This document shows, in pieces, positions 41,959 to 50,131 of a stretch of DNA of 64,000 bases. Within the stretch, counting starts at the first letter, position 1. Every line of letters begins with the position of its first letter. A model generated the notes under the pieces. It ran no database searches. It was not told where the DNA came from and worked only from the letters and a program-made list of their open reading frames with translations. Where the stretch lies: positions 62,001-126,000 of the IMG/VR virus record IMGVR_UViG_3300027708_000029. The stretch is one strand, 5' to 3'. Both the position numbers and the translations under genes were made by a program. The stretch comes from a virus.

Positions 41959-42362
41959 TACGCCTCCACTTTTTGTTTGAGTTTCATAAGCTTGTGTTTA
42001 ATCTTCCATACGCCAGTTTCTTTGTTCTGAATATCTGGCCCCATATAGATATGACAAAAGCCTTGATGCTTGTCTAGCCCCCATGCTTTAATTCCATCAT
42101 GGTCAAGACCCTCCACAACAAAACGACCCCTATAACCCATAGGAACAAAATCTCCCTTGGATACAAAGTATGGGCCTCCACCAACTCTGATACGATCTCC
42201 CTTTACCAGTTCTTTCCAATTAAAGTCACGAATAATCTTAGTGTTCTTTGCTTCTTTGCTCTTTGCCTTAAAAACGAACGGAGCATTACATTTAGGACAC
42301 ATATAAGCTCGCGGGCCTGTGGTAGCTCCACATTTATCACAAGTTTTTTGACCCTTACCCAT
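41958..42362 (-). CDS. Zinc-ribbon protein with SH3-like domain
   Basis: A 134-residue protein with an N-terminal treble-clef-like pair (CDKCGATTGPRAYMCPKCNA) followed by a beta-barrel-like domain (KGDRIRVGGGPYFVSKGDFV). It resembles phage proteins of unknown function with a C-terminal small barrel. It could bind RNA or DNA. It leads a promoter-driven unit. Confidence 0.6.
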   Translation of the reverse strand: MGKGQKTCDKCGATTGPRAYMCPKCNAPFVFKAKSKEAKNTKIIRDFNWKELVKGDRIRVGGGPYFVSKGDFVPMGYRGRFVVEGLDHDGIKAWGLDKHQGFCHIYMGPDIQNKETGVWKIKHKLMKLKQKVEA

Positions 42363-42398
42363 CTTAGTTTCTCCTGTGTTAGTTGACGTTACTCCTCA

Positions 42399-42426
42399 AG
42401 TATACAACAGTAATCGGCACTGTCAA
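42399..42426 (-). promoter_or_regulatory. Sigma-70-type promoter with GCCGAT spacer
   Basis: TTGACA, 16 bases beginning GTGCCGATTACTG, TATACT on the minus strand, followed by CACAGGAGAAACT and the gene starting at 42362. Confidence 0.8.
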
Positions 42427-42455
42427 GAGGAAATCTTTAGTGGTTCTGAAAATTT

Positions 42456-42860
42456 TCAGATATAGCCTTGTTTCTCTGCTTCCTTATCAGAAAGAGTTCT
42501 AACCCACGCATGAATAGGATTCCCATCTTCATCAAGTTTTTTATATCTAACTTTTCCTTTTTCTCCAGTAACCTCACAGGTAATATAACTAATACTTTCT
42601 GCCATATCTATTGCTCCGCGAATATATTCATCTGCACCATAACAGTAAGCTCTTAAACCTCCAAATTTTTCTTTAATTTGATTCCAATAAAAGAATTCTA
42701 GTGGCTCATTAAGTCTTCGTTTATAGTCAATACGATTATTTACAATATAACAAAGTTTAGACAGAATCTCATACCAGCCGTCATCACACTCTAAATATTT
42801 GAGGTTTTTAAACTGTTCTGAGTATTGTTCAATTAATTTATTGGATAGTTCAGGACTCAT
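42456..42860 (-). CDS. Conserved phage protein with KEKFGGLR motif
   Basis: A 134-residue protein with DDGWYEILSKLCYIVNNRID, IKEKFGGLRAYCYGADEYI and ESISYITCEVTGEKG. The combination is a recurrent conserved family in phages and prophages with no known function; the last Cys pair may bind metal. Confidence 0.55.
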   Translation of the reverse strand: MSPELSNKLIEQYSEQFKNLKYLECDDGWYEILSKLCYIVNNRIDYKRRLNEPLEFFYWNQIKEKFGGLRAYCYGADEYIRGAIDMAESISYITCEVTGEKGKVRYKKLDEDGNPIHAWVRTLSDKEAEKQGYI

Positions 42861-43122
42861 TGTAATCTACCTTATGAATAATTTTTGTTCCTAAATGAGC
42901 GTTACTAAGCTCTCCCTCATTCTTCATAGCTTCGCTACAAAGTCTTTCAAATTCTTTTCGGCCAATCTTTCGACCATCAACAATAGTTTCTTCAAGATGT
43001 TTCTGTGTCAATTCTTCTGGCTTATCACAGTAAACTGTATCATAAGCGTGTTCAAGACTTTTAGCTTCAATAACATACTTGTGTCTGAAAAGAGAAACAG
43101 TGTTAACTTCAAATAGTGGCAT
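42850..43122 (-). CDS. Hypothetical protein
   Basis: A 90-residue protein with a short beta domain (YVIEAKSLEHAYDTVYCDKP) and a basic helix. This 'VEAxSxEHAxD' pattern recurs in short phage proteins. Starts 11 bases into the gene downstream. Confidence 0.45.
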   Translation of the reverse strand: MPLFEVNTVSLFRHKYVIEAKSLEHAYDTVYCDKPEELTQKHLEETIVDGRKIGRKEFERLCSEAMKNEGELSNAHLGTKIIHKVDYNES

Positions 43123-43123
43123 A

Positions 43124-43372
43124 TTAAAATTTCCTTTTTTGATTTTCTGGTTTTTTATCTGGATCGGGAATAATAGTCAGAACATTCTTTCTAAACGTAG
43201 TCATATAACTTTGAGCAATTTTACGTTTAATCAAACCTTCTTCTTCAATCTCTGTATAAATATTAATTCGATAATAGTCATGAAAAACATTGATTGCTTT
43301 AGTCATTGAATGATATTTAGGTTTTTCTACTTGTTTGAAAAGCAATTCTTCAAGCTCGTATTCATTAATCAT
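43124..43372 (-). CDS. Hypothetical protein
   Basis: An 82-residue alpha/beta protein (YRINIYTEIEEEGLIKRKIA) with a Tyr-Pro-rich basic end. No family recognised. Overlaps the upstream stop by 4 bases. Confidence 0.45.
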   Translation of the reverse strand: MINEYELEELLFKQVEKPKYHSMTKAINVFHDYYRINIYTEIEEEGLIKRKIAQSYMTTFRKNVLTIIPDPDKKPENQKRKF

Positions 43373-43599
43373 CTGGCTCTCCTGTTAGCTCTGTCTAAAA
43401 TTCTAATAGTTTCTTTTGCATTAGCTGGCACCATAACAAGACTAGGAGCAGTTTTATGTCCCCAATCCATATATCCAACAGCTTTTTGTTCAGTAGAACA
43501 ATCCTTACATACCATAGCTCTATTATATTCAACAAGAAAGTCTAGTCGATCATTATCAATCATACTTTGACAGTAGACACAAAGCATTTTATTCTCCAA
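43369..43599 (-). CDS. Small zinc-finger protein
   Basis: A 76-residue protein with a CxxC...CxxC zinc site (CVYCQSMIDN and VCKDCSTEQK) and a basic helical tail. Probably nucleic-acid binding. First gene behind a promoter. Confidence 0.55.
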   Translation of the reverse strand: MENKMLCVYCQSMIDNDRLDFLVEYNRAMVCKDCSTEQKAVGYMDWGHKTAPSLVMVPANAKETIRILDRANRRAR

Positions 43600-43623
43600 A
43601 GAAGGTTTGGTAGTACGCTACTT

Positions 43624-43651
43624 GTTATACCATACCTATCGGCATTGTCAA
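43624..43651 (-). promoter_or_regulatory. Sigma-70-type promoter with GCCGAT spacer
   Basis: TTGACA, 16 bases beginning ATGCCGATAGGT, TATAAC on the minus strand, ahead of the gene starting at 43599. Confidence 0.75.
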
Positions 43652-44080
43652 TGCGTCAACTTTGATAGTTTTGGTTGGACAAACGAAATCCCCATTATCA
43701 TCACTATGATATACTTGAGTTAACCCAACAGCATTTAATAGTTTAGAACAATTAACACAAGGCTTGCTTCCAAGAATCAATCCGAGTCTGTTAATTCTGA
43801 GGACACATATGCTCCAATTAGGATCAATGGAATTATAGCGATCAAGTAATTTAGAAATAAGATGAGATTCACTGTGAACATAAGGATACTCCAAATACTT
43901 AGGTATATTAAATCGTTTACCAATTCTGAAAGCTTTGGTACTCATCTTGATAGGATTATTCTGTGCAAATTCAATCATCTTTGTTCCATCAAAAGCAGCA
44001 GCATAATGATAGCAACGAATAAGAGGATCGGGTTGCCAATGTTGATAGGCTTTCTTAATTGTTTTCTGAATTATCTTCAT
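43625..44080 (-). CDS. Deoxycytidylate deaminase-like protein
   Basis: The 151-residue protein has the zinc site of the deaminase fold: YVHSESHLISKL (HxE with proton shuttle Glu) and GSKPCVNCSKLLNAVG (PCxxC). Such phage enzymes convert dCMP to dUMP, the ThyX/ThyA substrate; ThyX is encoded 2 kb upstream. The C-terminal half is short and atypical, so substrate specificity is uncertain. Confidence 0.7.
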   Translation of the reverse strand: MKIIQKTIKKAYQHWQPDPLIRCYHYAAAFDGTKMIEFAQNNPIKMSTKAFRIGKRFNIPKYLEYPYVHSESHLISKLLDRYNSIDPNWSICVLRINRLGLILGSKPCVNCSKLLNAVGLTQVYHSDDNGDFVCPTKTIKVDALTMPIGMV

Positions 44081-44246
44081 TTAATGATCTGTTGAATGTA
44101 GTTAAGTCCAAAGAAATATATGTATCATCATTATCTTGACCAGTAATGTCCCACTCTATTTTATTAAGAGGAAGTAGTGGTAACTTAGTTGGTTCTTTTT
44201 GTTTTGGTGCTTCTGGATTTAATCTAATTTTTTTTGGTTCTTTCAT
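44055..44246 (-). CDS. Small basic Pro-rich protein
   Basis: A 63-residue protein (KIRLNPEAPKQKEPTKLPLL) with basic and Pro-rich sequence and no known motif. Overlaps the deaminase gene. Confidence 0.4.
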   Translation of the reverse strand: MKEPKKIRLNPEAPKQKEPTKLPLLPLNKIEWDITGQDNDDTYISLDLTTFNRSLNEDNSENN

Positions 44247-44259
44247 AATTTAGTTCCTA

Positions 44260-44409
44260 TCATTTAGAAGCTAACATATATAATCCCATATTTGCCGCTG
44301 CATATCCCATATAAGCAATAAACATACCGTAATTATTATGTAAATAACCTTGTTCTACTGCTATGTAAACATAAATTAAACCAGTAATAAGAATAAGATT
44401 AGCTGACAT
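44260..44409 (-). CDS. Small membrane protein (49 aa)
   Basis: A 49-codon frame (MSANLILITGLIYVYIAVEQ) with two possible membrane segments. Its start overlaps the UVDE gene stop by 11 bases, so it is probably translationally coupled to it. Confidence 0.45.
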   Translation of the reverse strand: MSANLILITGLIYVYIAVEQGYLHNNYGMFIAYMGYAAANMGLYMLASK

Positions 44410-45319
44410 TTGAAATCTCTCTGGTTAAAAGTTCACTGTATTCTGCAATAGCCAAGTCTTTAGCTTTCAATTCCATATCAAGATCAAACTCTAGTCCATA
44501 AGTATTCAAGGGTTTTACTGCATAATCTGCGTGTTTACGAGGATTAGTTCCTAGTGATGATTCGCTATAATGAAAAAGAGGTTTTGTTTGCCAAGTTTCC
44601 CAGCACATATTAATAGCATCATTTTCCGACAAATTATTTGGGTGACATTTATGATGCAGATAATCGAAACAAATCGGGATGCGTGTAATTGGATGGAAAA
44701 TATCTACCAATTCTTGAACACTCCAACAATTTAGTTTATCATCGTTCTCTATTGTTATACGATCCTGACAATTTTTGTCCAGTTTTTTGAAGTTGTTATA
44801 AAATCTGTGGGCAATTTCTTCTCTGGTTCCGTTATTGTTATGAACATGAAAATTCATGGGTGATCTACGGTCTGCTGGCAACCCTATTCTGTCAAAGAAA
44901 CTACTGTAGAAGTTGAGTTCTGAGATTGTTTTTTCGACAACTTTTTCGTTGAGACTTGCCAAACTATTAAATTCACTAGGATGAGCAGAAACCCGAACAT
45001 TAGTATGGGCAATAGTGTTTGAGATATTGTCGAACTCATCTTGGATAGCATCATGATTAGGTAAATCTTCCAATTCAACATTTGCTTCATCATAAGTAAT
45101 AAGTGGAAAAATATCGCTACTAACGCGATAGGTATAATTATTTTCTGCACAAAACTGAATAGTCTTGTTTGTTGTAACTAGATTATTTAGAATTCTATCT
45201 CCAAGAGTTTCTAATGCTTCTTCTCTTGGCAAAGAATTAAAACGCTTAAAGGTCATAGTCTGATGACCAAAACCTTGATCTTTAAGTTTGAGAGAAATGC
45301 AACACAGTCCGAATCTCAT
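44399..45319 (-). CDS. uvdE: UV-damage endonuclease (UVDE/UvsE)
   Basis: The 306-residue protein aligns with UVDE: start MRFGLCCISLKLKD, RVSAHPSEFNSLAS, MNFHVHNNNGTREE, RITIENDDKLN (metal Glu) and ICFDYLHHKCH. The TIM-barrel enzyme nicks DNA 5' to cyclobutane dimers and 6-4 photoproducts. Length and motifs match the family. It would protect phage DNA in sunlit water. Confidence 0.9.
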   Translation of the reverse strand: MRFGLCCISLKLKDQGFGHQTMTFKRFNSLPREEALETLGDRILNNLVTTNKTIQFCAENNYTYRVSSDIFPLITYDEANVELEDLPNHDAIQDEFDNISNTIAHTNVRVSAHPSEFNSLASLNEKVVEKTISELNFYSSFFDRIGLPADRRSPMNFHVHNNNGTREEIAHRFYNNFKKLDKNCQDRITIENDDKLNCWSVQELVDIFHPITRIPICFDYLHHKCHPNNLSENDAINMCWETWQTKPLFHYSESSLGTNPRKHADYAVKPLNTYGLEFDLDMELKAKDLAIAEYSELLTREISNVS

Positions 45320-45337
45320 AATACCTCCGTTTATAGG

Positions 45338-45366
45338 ATTCTATCACAGTATCGTCCAACTGTCAA
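45338..45366 (-). promoter_or_regulatory. Sigma-70-type promoter for uvdE
   Basis: TTGACA, 17 bases, TAGAAT on the minus strand, then CGGAGG and the start at 45319. Confidence 0.8.
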
Positions 45367-45380
45367 CTGAGACTTGAGAA

Positions 45381-46016
45381 TTATTCGTATTCAGCCAATA
45401 AAGCTTGTCGAATAGGATCGGTTAAATTATTTCTATCTAGATAAAAAGACAGATTGGGATTAAAAGTATTAGGCATATGTTCTAATACTCTTTGTGAATA
45501 AATAGGATTTTTAGGTCTAATCCTCAATTCTCTATTTAAATGATAAGACCATAAGTAAGCATTAGACGCTCTAATGTATTTATCGACATCAAAATCTTCT
45601 ATAGGACAATTCTTAACTAATTTCAAAACTCTTTTTTCACAATCATGTTCTATCTCTAGAATATCATGTAAGCTTTGATCTAATTGTTCATCAGTAATCT
45701 TACAATCTTTAATAAAAACATTATGAACTAATGATGGGAAACTGATCCAGTCAAAAAGAATATCGTAGGTGGACATACTTCTATCCCATAGTTTACGATC
45801 TTCTTTCCATTGTAAGAAATGACAATATTCATGGATAAGAATTTCAAAACCCATATGATGTTTCATAGCAACAGCAAATTCTCTTTCATCTTCATCAATA
45901 GAACACCATCCTCCACAAGAATCTGGCAATTGTTCTTTATTATACAATAGCACAGAGAATCCGTAATCTAGTAATTCTCTAACTATTTTAGTTGTAAGAT
46001 TAGATTTAGTTTCCAT
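45381..46016 (-). CDS. Zincin-like metallopeptidase-type protein
   Basis: The 211-residue protein starts at METKSN (a TTG two codons earlier is less likely). It contains an HExxH motif (FEILIHEYCHFLQW, His62-Glu63-His66) in a helical segment after a beta strand, as in zincins of the SprT or WLM-like type. The C-terminal half is helical. Whether it cleaves proteins is unknown; a conserved third ligand could not be identified with certainty. Confidence 0.6.
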   Translation of the reverse strand: METKSNLTTKIVRELLDYGFSVLLYNKEQLPDSCGGWCSIDEDEREFAVAMKHHMGFEILIHEYCHFLQWKEDRKLWDRSMSTYDILFDWISFPSLVHNVFIKDCKITDEQLDQSLHDILEIEHDCEKRVLKLVKNCPIEDFDVDKYIRASNAYLWSYHLNRELRIRPKNPIYSQRVLEHMPNTFNPNLSFYLDRNNLTDPIRQALLAEYE

Positions 46017-46188
46017 ATTCAAATTGCTCTACTGAATGGATTTTAACTACTTGAAACTTAATACGGTGCTGGTCTTTAAACTGAAAAATAGCATCTTCTT
46101 CTGACGCTGCATCCATAACTTGATTAATCAAAAGATGTTGCCTAGAATGATCATGCAACTCATAAACTTGTGCTGTTACATTATACAT
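46006..46188 (-). CDS. Small hypothetical protein
   Basis: A 60-residue protein of beta-alpha-beta pattern (NVTAQVYELHDHSRQHLLIN) that recalls DUF-type phage proteins with a YxVxaxxxxxA start. It overlaps the zincin-like gene by 11 bases. Confidence 0.45.
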   Translation of the reverse strand: MYNVTAQVYELHDHSRQHLLINQVMDAASEEDAIFQFKDQHRIKFQVVKIHSVEQFEYGN

Positions 46189-46189
46189 A

Positions 46190-46831
46190 TTAATTGTTCC
46201 ATCCTAATGCTTCTGATACTGTGGGAAATTGTTCTGAAAAAATTCTCTTTGTTTCTTCTACAATAAGCATATGTTCTTTTTGAGTTCCATGAGCAGAACG
46301 TAATTGAATCCAGTGAATAAAGCTTCGTACTGATCCACTCATATATAATCTGGTCGGAGTAGCTAGTGGCAATACAAATCTTGCACATTCTTTAGCAATC
46401 CCGTCTGCGATCATGCCATCATAAATAGCTTTTGCTTTAGAAAAATGTTCACGAATTTGAGTATTCCATTTCACTTTAGTTTCATTAGATATGTCATCAA
46501 TACTATTCTGTCTATTCTTATTGTCCTGCCTTCGTAGTTCAAACATTGGAATATCTTCAGATAATAATGTAGCATCAGCATATCTCTGGCTAAATTCTTG
46601 GAATGTAAAACTTCTGTGTCGTAAAATTTGAGCAGCTAATCCTCTTGTCGTGTTGATTTCCACAGTCATAAAAGCCTGTTCAAAAATACTCCAATGCTGA
46701 TGATTAATGCAATATGCTAACAGCTTGGCATAGTTTTCGTTGTCTTGATTATTCGGATTTGAGACTCTCGCACAATAAGCCATAAGTTTTTCTGCATCTG
46801 GAGTAACACTTATTAGTTTAACTAAACTCAT
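46190..46831 (-). CDS. thyX: Flavin-dependent thymidylate synthase ThyX
   Basis: The 213-residue protein contains the ThyX signature RHRSFTFQEFS (RHR-x7-S, residues 71-81) followed by QRYADATL. ThyX makes dTMP from dUMP with FAD and methylene-tetrahydrofolate. It fits functionally with the dCMP deaminase-like protein and the phosphoribosyltransferase-like gene nearby. Its start overlaps the upstream stop by one base. Confidence 0.92.
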   Translation of the reverse strand: MSLVKLISVTPDAEKLMAYCARVSNPNNQDNENYAKLLAYCINHQHWSIFEQAFMTVEINTTRGLAAQILRHRSFTFQEFSQRYADATLLSEDIPMFELRRQDNKNRQNSIDDISNETKVKWNTQIREHFSKAKAIYDGMIADGIAKECARFVLPLATPTRLYMSGSVRSFIHWIQLRSAHGTQKEHMLIVEETKRIFSEQFPTVSEALGWNN

Positions 46832-47322
46832 TAATCTCTCCTAAATTTTTCTGTTCTTGTCTCCCACCAGAAATGACAGATTTGATTATTACCATCAAAA
46901 TATATTGGGCAAAAGTCTGGTCGAAAAATACTATTTAAATCACAAGCTACGCATGTAAAAAATAACTGCCAACGAGCAAATCCATAGTCTAATAATTTCT
47001 TTTCTATTTTTGTGAAGTTATTGCCACTAAGACATCCACTATCTACAATAATCAATTTGTTGTAAGGATCAAGTTGATCTGGATGAATAAATGCTTCAAA
47101 TTCATTTTTGTATGGGATATTAACTGGTTCAATATCTAATGGTTCATCTTTTATAGATAATTTATGACTCATTAACTGAGCCATAATTCCAGAATATTCA
47201 TAGCTTAACTGTAATATTGCCGCTTTATCTTCGTAGGAAAAACGATCTCTAATCTCATTACAGATTTTATCTATGCACTTAGTTTCCCATTCTCTATCAA
47301 TATATAAACTTTTAAGAGCCAT
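46831..47322 (-). CDS. Phosphoribosyltransferase-fold protein
   Basis: The 163-residue protein (start MALKSLY at ATG; GTG two codons earlier possible) has a PRPP-loop-like sequence KLIIVDSGCLSGNNFTKIEK, following a helix-strand pattern as in PRTase-fold proteins. The loop is not a perfect match (DSGCLSGN instead of DDVxxTGxT), so catalytic function is uncertain. It shares one base with thyX. Confidence 0.5.
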   Translation of the reverse strand: MALKSLYIDREWETKCIDKICNEIRDRFSYEDKAAILQLSYEYSGIMAQLMSHKLSIKDEPLDIEPVNIPYKNEFEAFIHPDQLDPYNKLIIVDSGCLSGNNFTKIEKKLLDYGFARWQLFFTCVACDLNSIFRPDFCPIYFDGNNQICHFWWETRTEKFRRD

Positions 47323-47563
47323 AATCACTCACCGTAAATTTAGTATATTCTTTCTCTTCTTTATATTTAAGTTGATATTCAACAAACTTATCTTCTGTAA
47401 TATGGTTAAAAATTGCAGTAGCTACTTTACTAACGCTTTTTGCTACACCACTAGCATCTGGCCCAGCATTTAGTTTGGCCCAATAATAAAGACCATCCTC
47501 CTTGTCTTTAATTATTTCATAACCTTTTTCTTTAGCCCATTTCTTGATTTCTGAAATCATCAT
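47312..47563 (-). CDS. Hypothetical protein
   Basis: An 83-residue alpha/beta protein (MMISEIKKWAKEKGYEIIKD) with a basic C-terminus. The first helix-turn region resembles small regulator-like phage proteins, but no motif is certain. Confidence 0.45.
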   Translation of the reverse strand: MMISEIKKWAKEKGYEIIKDKEDGLYYWAKLNAGPDASGVAKSVSKVATAIFNHITEDKFVEYQLKYKEEKEYTKFTVSDYGS

Positions 47564-47565
47564 AA

Positions 47566-47880
47566 TTAGCAACTCGCATTACCAGATTTTGGGGGTCTAT
47601 TTATATTCTTTCTTGTAGCTGGATCATAATTCTCAATAGGATTGTCATAGTGTTTCCATGCTTTTTCGTGTCTTAAAGCAATAATCTCTTTTTCCTGTTG
47701 AAATATTCGTTGTTTTTGATATTCGATCAATTTGTATAACTCAATAATATAATCTAATACTGGCTGTCCTTTATACTTTGTTAGTATAGTATTTACTTTG
47801 GACAAGTCCATTGGCTCATACTTGAGCGTCATATCATAATCATCTGGATTCCAGTCTGGATCGTATTTCTGGTCGCTCAT
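47566..47880 (-). CDS. Hypothetical protein
   Basis: A 104-residue protein with a helical coiled-coil-like segment (YQKQRIFQQEKEIIALRHEK) and a flexible C-terminus. No function is recognised. Start overlaps the next gene by 4 bases. Confidence 0.45.
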   Translation of the reverse strand: MSDQKYDPDWNPDDYDMTLKYEPMDLSKVNTILTKYKGQPVLDYIIELYKLIEYQKQRIFQQEKEIIALRHEKAWKHYDNPIENYDPATRKNINRPPKSGNASC

Positions 47881-48224
47881 TTTTGCATCTGTTCCTCATA
47901 CGAATACTTCAGCCTAGAATTAAAACCATTAGCATATCCTTGCATATAAATCTCTTTGGATAGTCTGGAATTTTCTCCAATCAATTGTTTATTATCTCTA
48001 GCCCAAAGAACAAAACTTTTTTCTTCATCACAAATATCGGACAAATCTGGATAATAAATTTCATCAAACCACAAATAGTGTTTTTGTAGCATAGTATCCA
48101 ATGCTATAAATACTGGTGGTTTTGGATCATAATTATGTTCTATTTGAGATATAACAAGTTCATCCATGAATACATTAACAATCTTGTCTCCAACCTTTAA
48201 TGCCATAGCTAGGTCAAGTCTCAT
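47877..48224 (-). CDS. Hypothetical protein
   Basis: A 115-residue alpha/beta protein (DLAMALKVGDKIVNVFMDEL) with a short WFDEIYYPDLSDICDEE acidic stretch. No family is recognised. Confidence 0.45.
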   Translation of the reverse strand: MRLDLAMALKVGDKIVNVFMDELVISQIEHNYDPKPPVFIALDTMLQKHYLWFDEIYYPDLSDICDEEKSFVLWARDNKQLIGENSRLSKEIYMQGYANGFNSRLKYSYEEQMQK

Positions 48225-48445
48225 GCTCGTTCAGTCTCCTTAAATCGGTTGATATAATTATCATAAGCGTCCTCAATACTATCAGCAACCTTGAATTTCC
48301 ATAGGTCACTATCTGATTCAATATCAAATGAATCAAGATATTCTAGCAAATATTTGAGAATATGTTCAACGCCTACATCATCAACCAAAGCTTTAATCTT
48401 TGGCTTATCTGTTAGATAGCGGACTTCTTTTTTAATTTCTTTCAT
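48221..48445 (-). CDS. Small hypothetical protein
   Basis: A 74-residue acidic helical protein (IKALVDDVGVEHILKYLLEY) with no recognised motif; part of the four-gene run with 4-base overlaps at both ends. Confidence 0.45.
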   Translation of the reverse strand: MKEIKKEVRYLTDKPKIKALVDDVGVEHILKYLLEYLDSFDIESDSDLWKFKVADSIEDAYDNYINRFKETERA

Positions 48446-48789
48446 TTTTTATACAGGTATGAACCTACCCAATCACATTCCTCTAATAGTTTGTCAAAAT
48501 CAGTAAACAGATTATATCTAGGATCTTTATATGGAGCAGAATAACTTGCTGGCTTATAAATATCTCCATTAGTTTTGTTCACAAAAGCATGAATAGTTTC
48601 AATTCCTTCCCACACTTGGGTAATTTTGTGATATTTCTTATTTTCCTTGAAAAAATAATAGACTGTTTGTTCATCTCCATAAGTTTGTTTCTTAGCTTTT
48701 TCCTCAAGAACATCAAGCCAAGTATGAATATGAGAATGAAAATCAGCCAGTGATGGGGGATTCAAATTCTTTGAGTTTTGCACGACCAT
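48442..48789 (-). CDS. Hypothetical protein
   Basis: A 115-residue protein (FHSHIHTWLDVLEEKAKKQT). It overlaps the metallophosphoesterase gene by 47 bases and lacks a clear ribosome site, so the start may lie elsewhere. No motif recognised. Confidence 0.4.
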   Translation of the reverse strand: MVVQNSKNLNPPSLADFHSHIHTWLDVLEEKAKKQTYGDEQTVYYFFKENKKYHKITQVWEGIETIHAFVNKTNGDIYKPASYSAPYKDPRYNLFTDFDKLLEECDWVGSYLYKK

Positions 48790-49438
48790 TTTTTATTAAT
48801 ACATAGTGACAAGGATTTTCTGTCCACGAACCGCTGTTGATATAGTGTACCATATCAGATTTATCTGTCAAGGCGTGATGGGTATGAGAGCAAATAATAA
48901 TATTAGCACCGATGGATTTAGCATATTGTTTTGCTCTGTCTTTGATTTGATTAGAACATCTTAAAAAGATTTTACTGCTACGCTTTAGTAATCTAGCCCA
49001 ATAAAAACTTGGGTCTATTCTTTGTATCATTCTATAAATATTATCAGCTAGTTTTGTAAGTCTAGGATGTTTACTTATAAAATTATCAAATCTATCTCCA
49101 TGAAGTATTACTACTTTATTATGTCCACTAAAAAAAGTATATTCTTCTACAAAGTTAGCACCAAGAATATGAGATATAATATTAGCTGGCCCATCATGAT
49201 TACCAGAAATGTATATAACCTTAGTCTTGTTAGAGATTTTTCTAATGTATGCTAAAACTTTCCAATGTCCATTCTTTAGTCTACGAAAATCTAAATTATC
49301 AAATAGATCGCCATTTATGATGAGTGATTTAGTCTTAATTTCATTCTGGTAGATTTTGTGCAAAAAATGCAGTATTTGTCTGGTCTGTGAAATATTGGAT
49401 GAAATATGTAAATCACTAATAACAACAGCATCGTACAT
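48743..49438 (-). CDS. Metallophosphoesterase (LpxH-like)
   Basis: The 231-residue protein has VVISDLHISSN (DxH), IINGDLFDNL, YISGNHDGPAN (GNHD), VILHGDRFD and ICSHTHHAL (SHTH), the order of UDP-2,3-diacylglucosamine hydrolase-type phosphoesterases. The C-terminal region is basic. It could act on nucleotides or lipid-linked compounds. It is one of three such proteins here. Confidence 0.8.
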   Translation of the reverse strand: MYDAVVISDLHISSNISQTRQILHFLHKIYQNEIKTKSLIINGDLFDNLDFRRLKNGHWKVLAYIRKISNKTKVIYISGNHDGPANIISHILGANFVEEYTFFSGHNKVVILHGDRFDNFISKHPRLTKLADNIYRMIQRIDPSFYWARLLKRSSKIFLRCSNQIKDRAKQYAKSIGANIIICSHTHHALTDKSDMVHYINSGSWTENPCHYVLIKNGRAKLKEFESPITG

Positions 49439-49477
49439 AGTATGTTCCTATTTAATTGGTCATTAATATGTACTAAT

Positions 49478-49487
49478 TAATACACTA
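49478..49487 (-). promoter_or_regulatory. Possible late-type promoter
   Basis: The minus strand reads TTAGTGTATTAATTAG ahead of the metallophosphoesterase gene starting at 49438. It fits the RGTGTATAWWA element loosely. Confidence 0.3.
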
Positions 49488-49490
49488 ATC

Positions 49491-49805
49491 TCAACGATAC
49501 CTACGGCAACAAAACCACTTGCCATTTGCTCCCTGAGCATAACCAACATCGACAGTTTGCAGTCTACTATTTGCATAACAACAATTATTATATGCCTGTT
49601 GCTGTGTTGATCCGCTTCCACAACCTTCATAGCCTGAAGTTACTGGAAGGAAATGTCCCACAGAATTTCTACTAGCCATAATATCAGCTACACTCTGAGC
49701 AGTATTAGCTGAATAATTACTAGTATATGAGTAAGTCTTGGGTGGCTTACCATAAGAAACTGAACAAGCACAAAGAGCCATCATCAAAACTACAATCTTC
49801 TTCAT
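49491..49805 (-). CDS. Small secreted protein (Cys-rich)
   Basis: The 104-residue product (start MKKIVVLMMAL at 49805; AAGGAGGAG upstream) has a signal peptide ending near ACSVSYG and a mature part with paired cysteines (NCCYANSR, FCCRRYR). A longer frame begins within an upstream gene and is not supported. Its presence in the periplasm or outside is likely; the function is unknown. Confidence 0.65.
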   Translation of the reverse strand: MKKIVVLMMALCACSVSYGKPPKTYSYTSNYSANTAQSVADIMASRNSVGHFLPVTSGYEGCGSGSTQQQAYNNCCYANSRLQTVDVGYAQGANGKWFCCRRYR

Positions 49806-49897
49806 AAAACTCCTCCTTGAGATAATATTCCTATAAAATAACCAATAGCAAAGAAACCAATCACTATCAATATATCGACCATCCATGACCGAATCAT
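49802..49897 (-). CDS. Mini membrane protein (31 aa)
   Basis: A 31-codon frame (MIRSWMVDILIVIGFFAIGY) with one membrane helix. It begins in overlap (ATGA) with the upstream stop and ends in overlap with the next start, so translation of all three is likely coupled. Confidence 0.5.
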   Translation of the reverse strand: MIRSWMVDILIVIGFFAIGYFIGILSQGGVL

Positions 49898-50112
49898 GAG
49901 GAAAAACCAATTTTTTGCTTAGTTGTAGATAATGTGGACTCAAGCTCATGATCTGCAAAATACTTGCAATCATAACTTCGTCCATTCCACCAACCAACCT
50001 CATAAGAAACTGAATTATTTCCACGAATATTGATTCCAGTAACTTTACCAAAAACATCTTCGGCCAACTTAATATCAGTTCCAATACTAAAAACTTCTAA
50101 TTTATCTTTCAT
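49894..50112 (-). CDS. Small hypothetical protein
   Basis: A 72-residue protein with beta-strand pattern (SIGTDIKLAEDVFGKVTGIN). The opening resembles small phage proteins with a TGIxxxxxxxVxYxVGW pattern. It precedes a mini membrane protein gene. Confidence 0.5.
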   Translation of the reverse strand: MKDKLEVFSIGTDIKLAEDVFGKVTGINIRGNNSVSYEVGWWNGRSYDCKYFADHELESTLSTTKQKIGFSS

Positions 50113-50131
50113 GATTTAATTCTCCATTAAG

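Noticed and set aside
49806-50084. Longer N-terminal extension of the secreted protein at 49491-49805
   Set aside because: The extension covers another gene in a different frame and places the signal peptide inside the protein; the ATG behind GGAGGAG is better.
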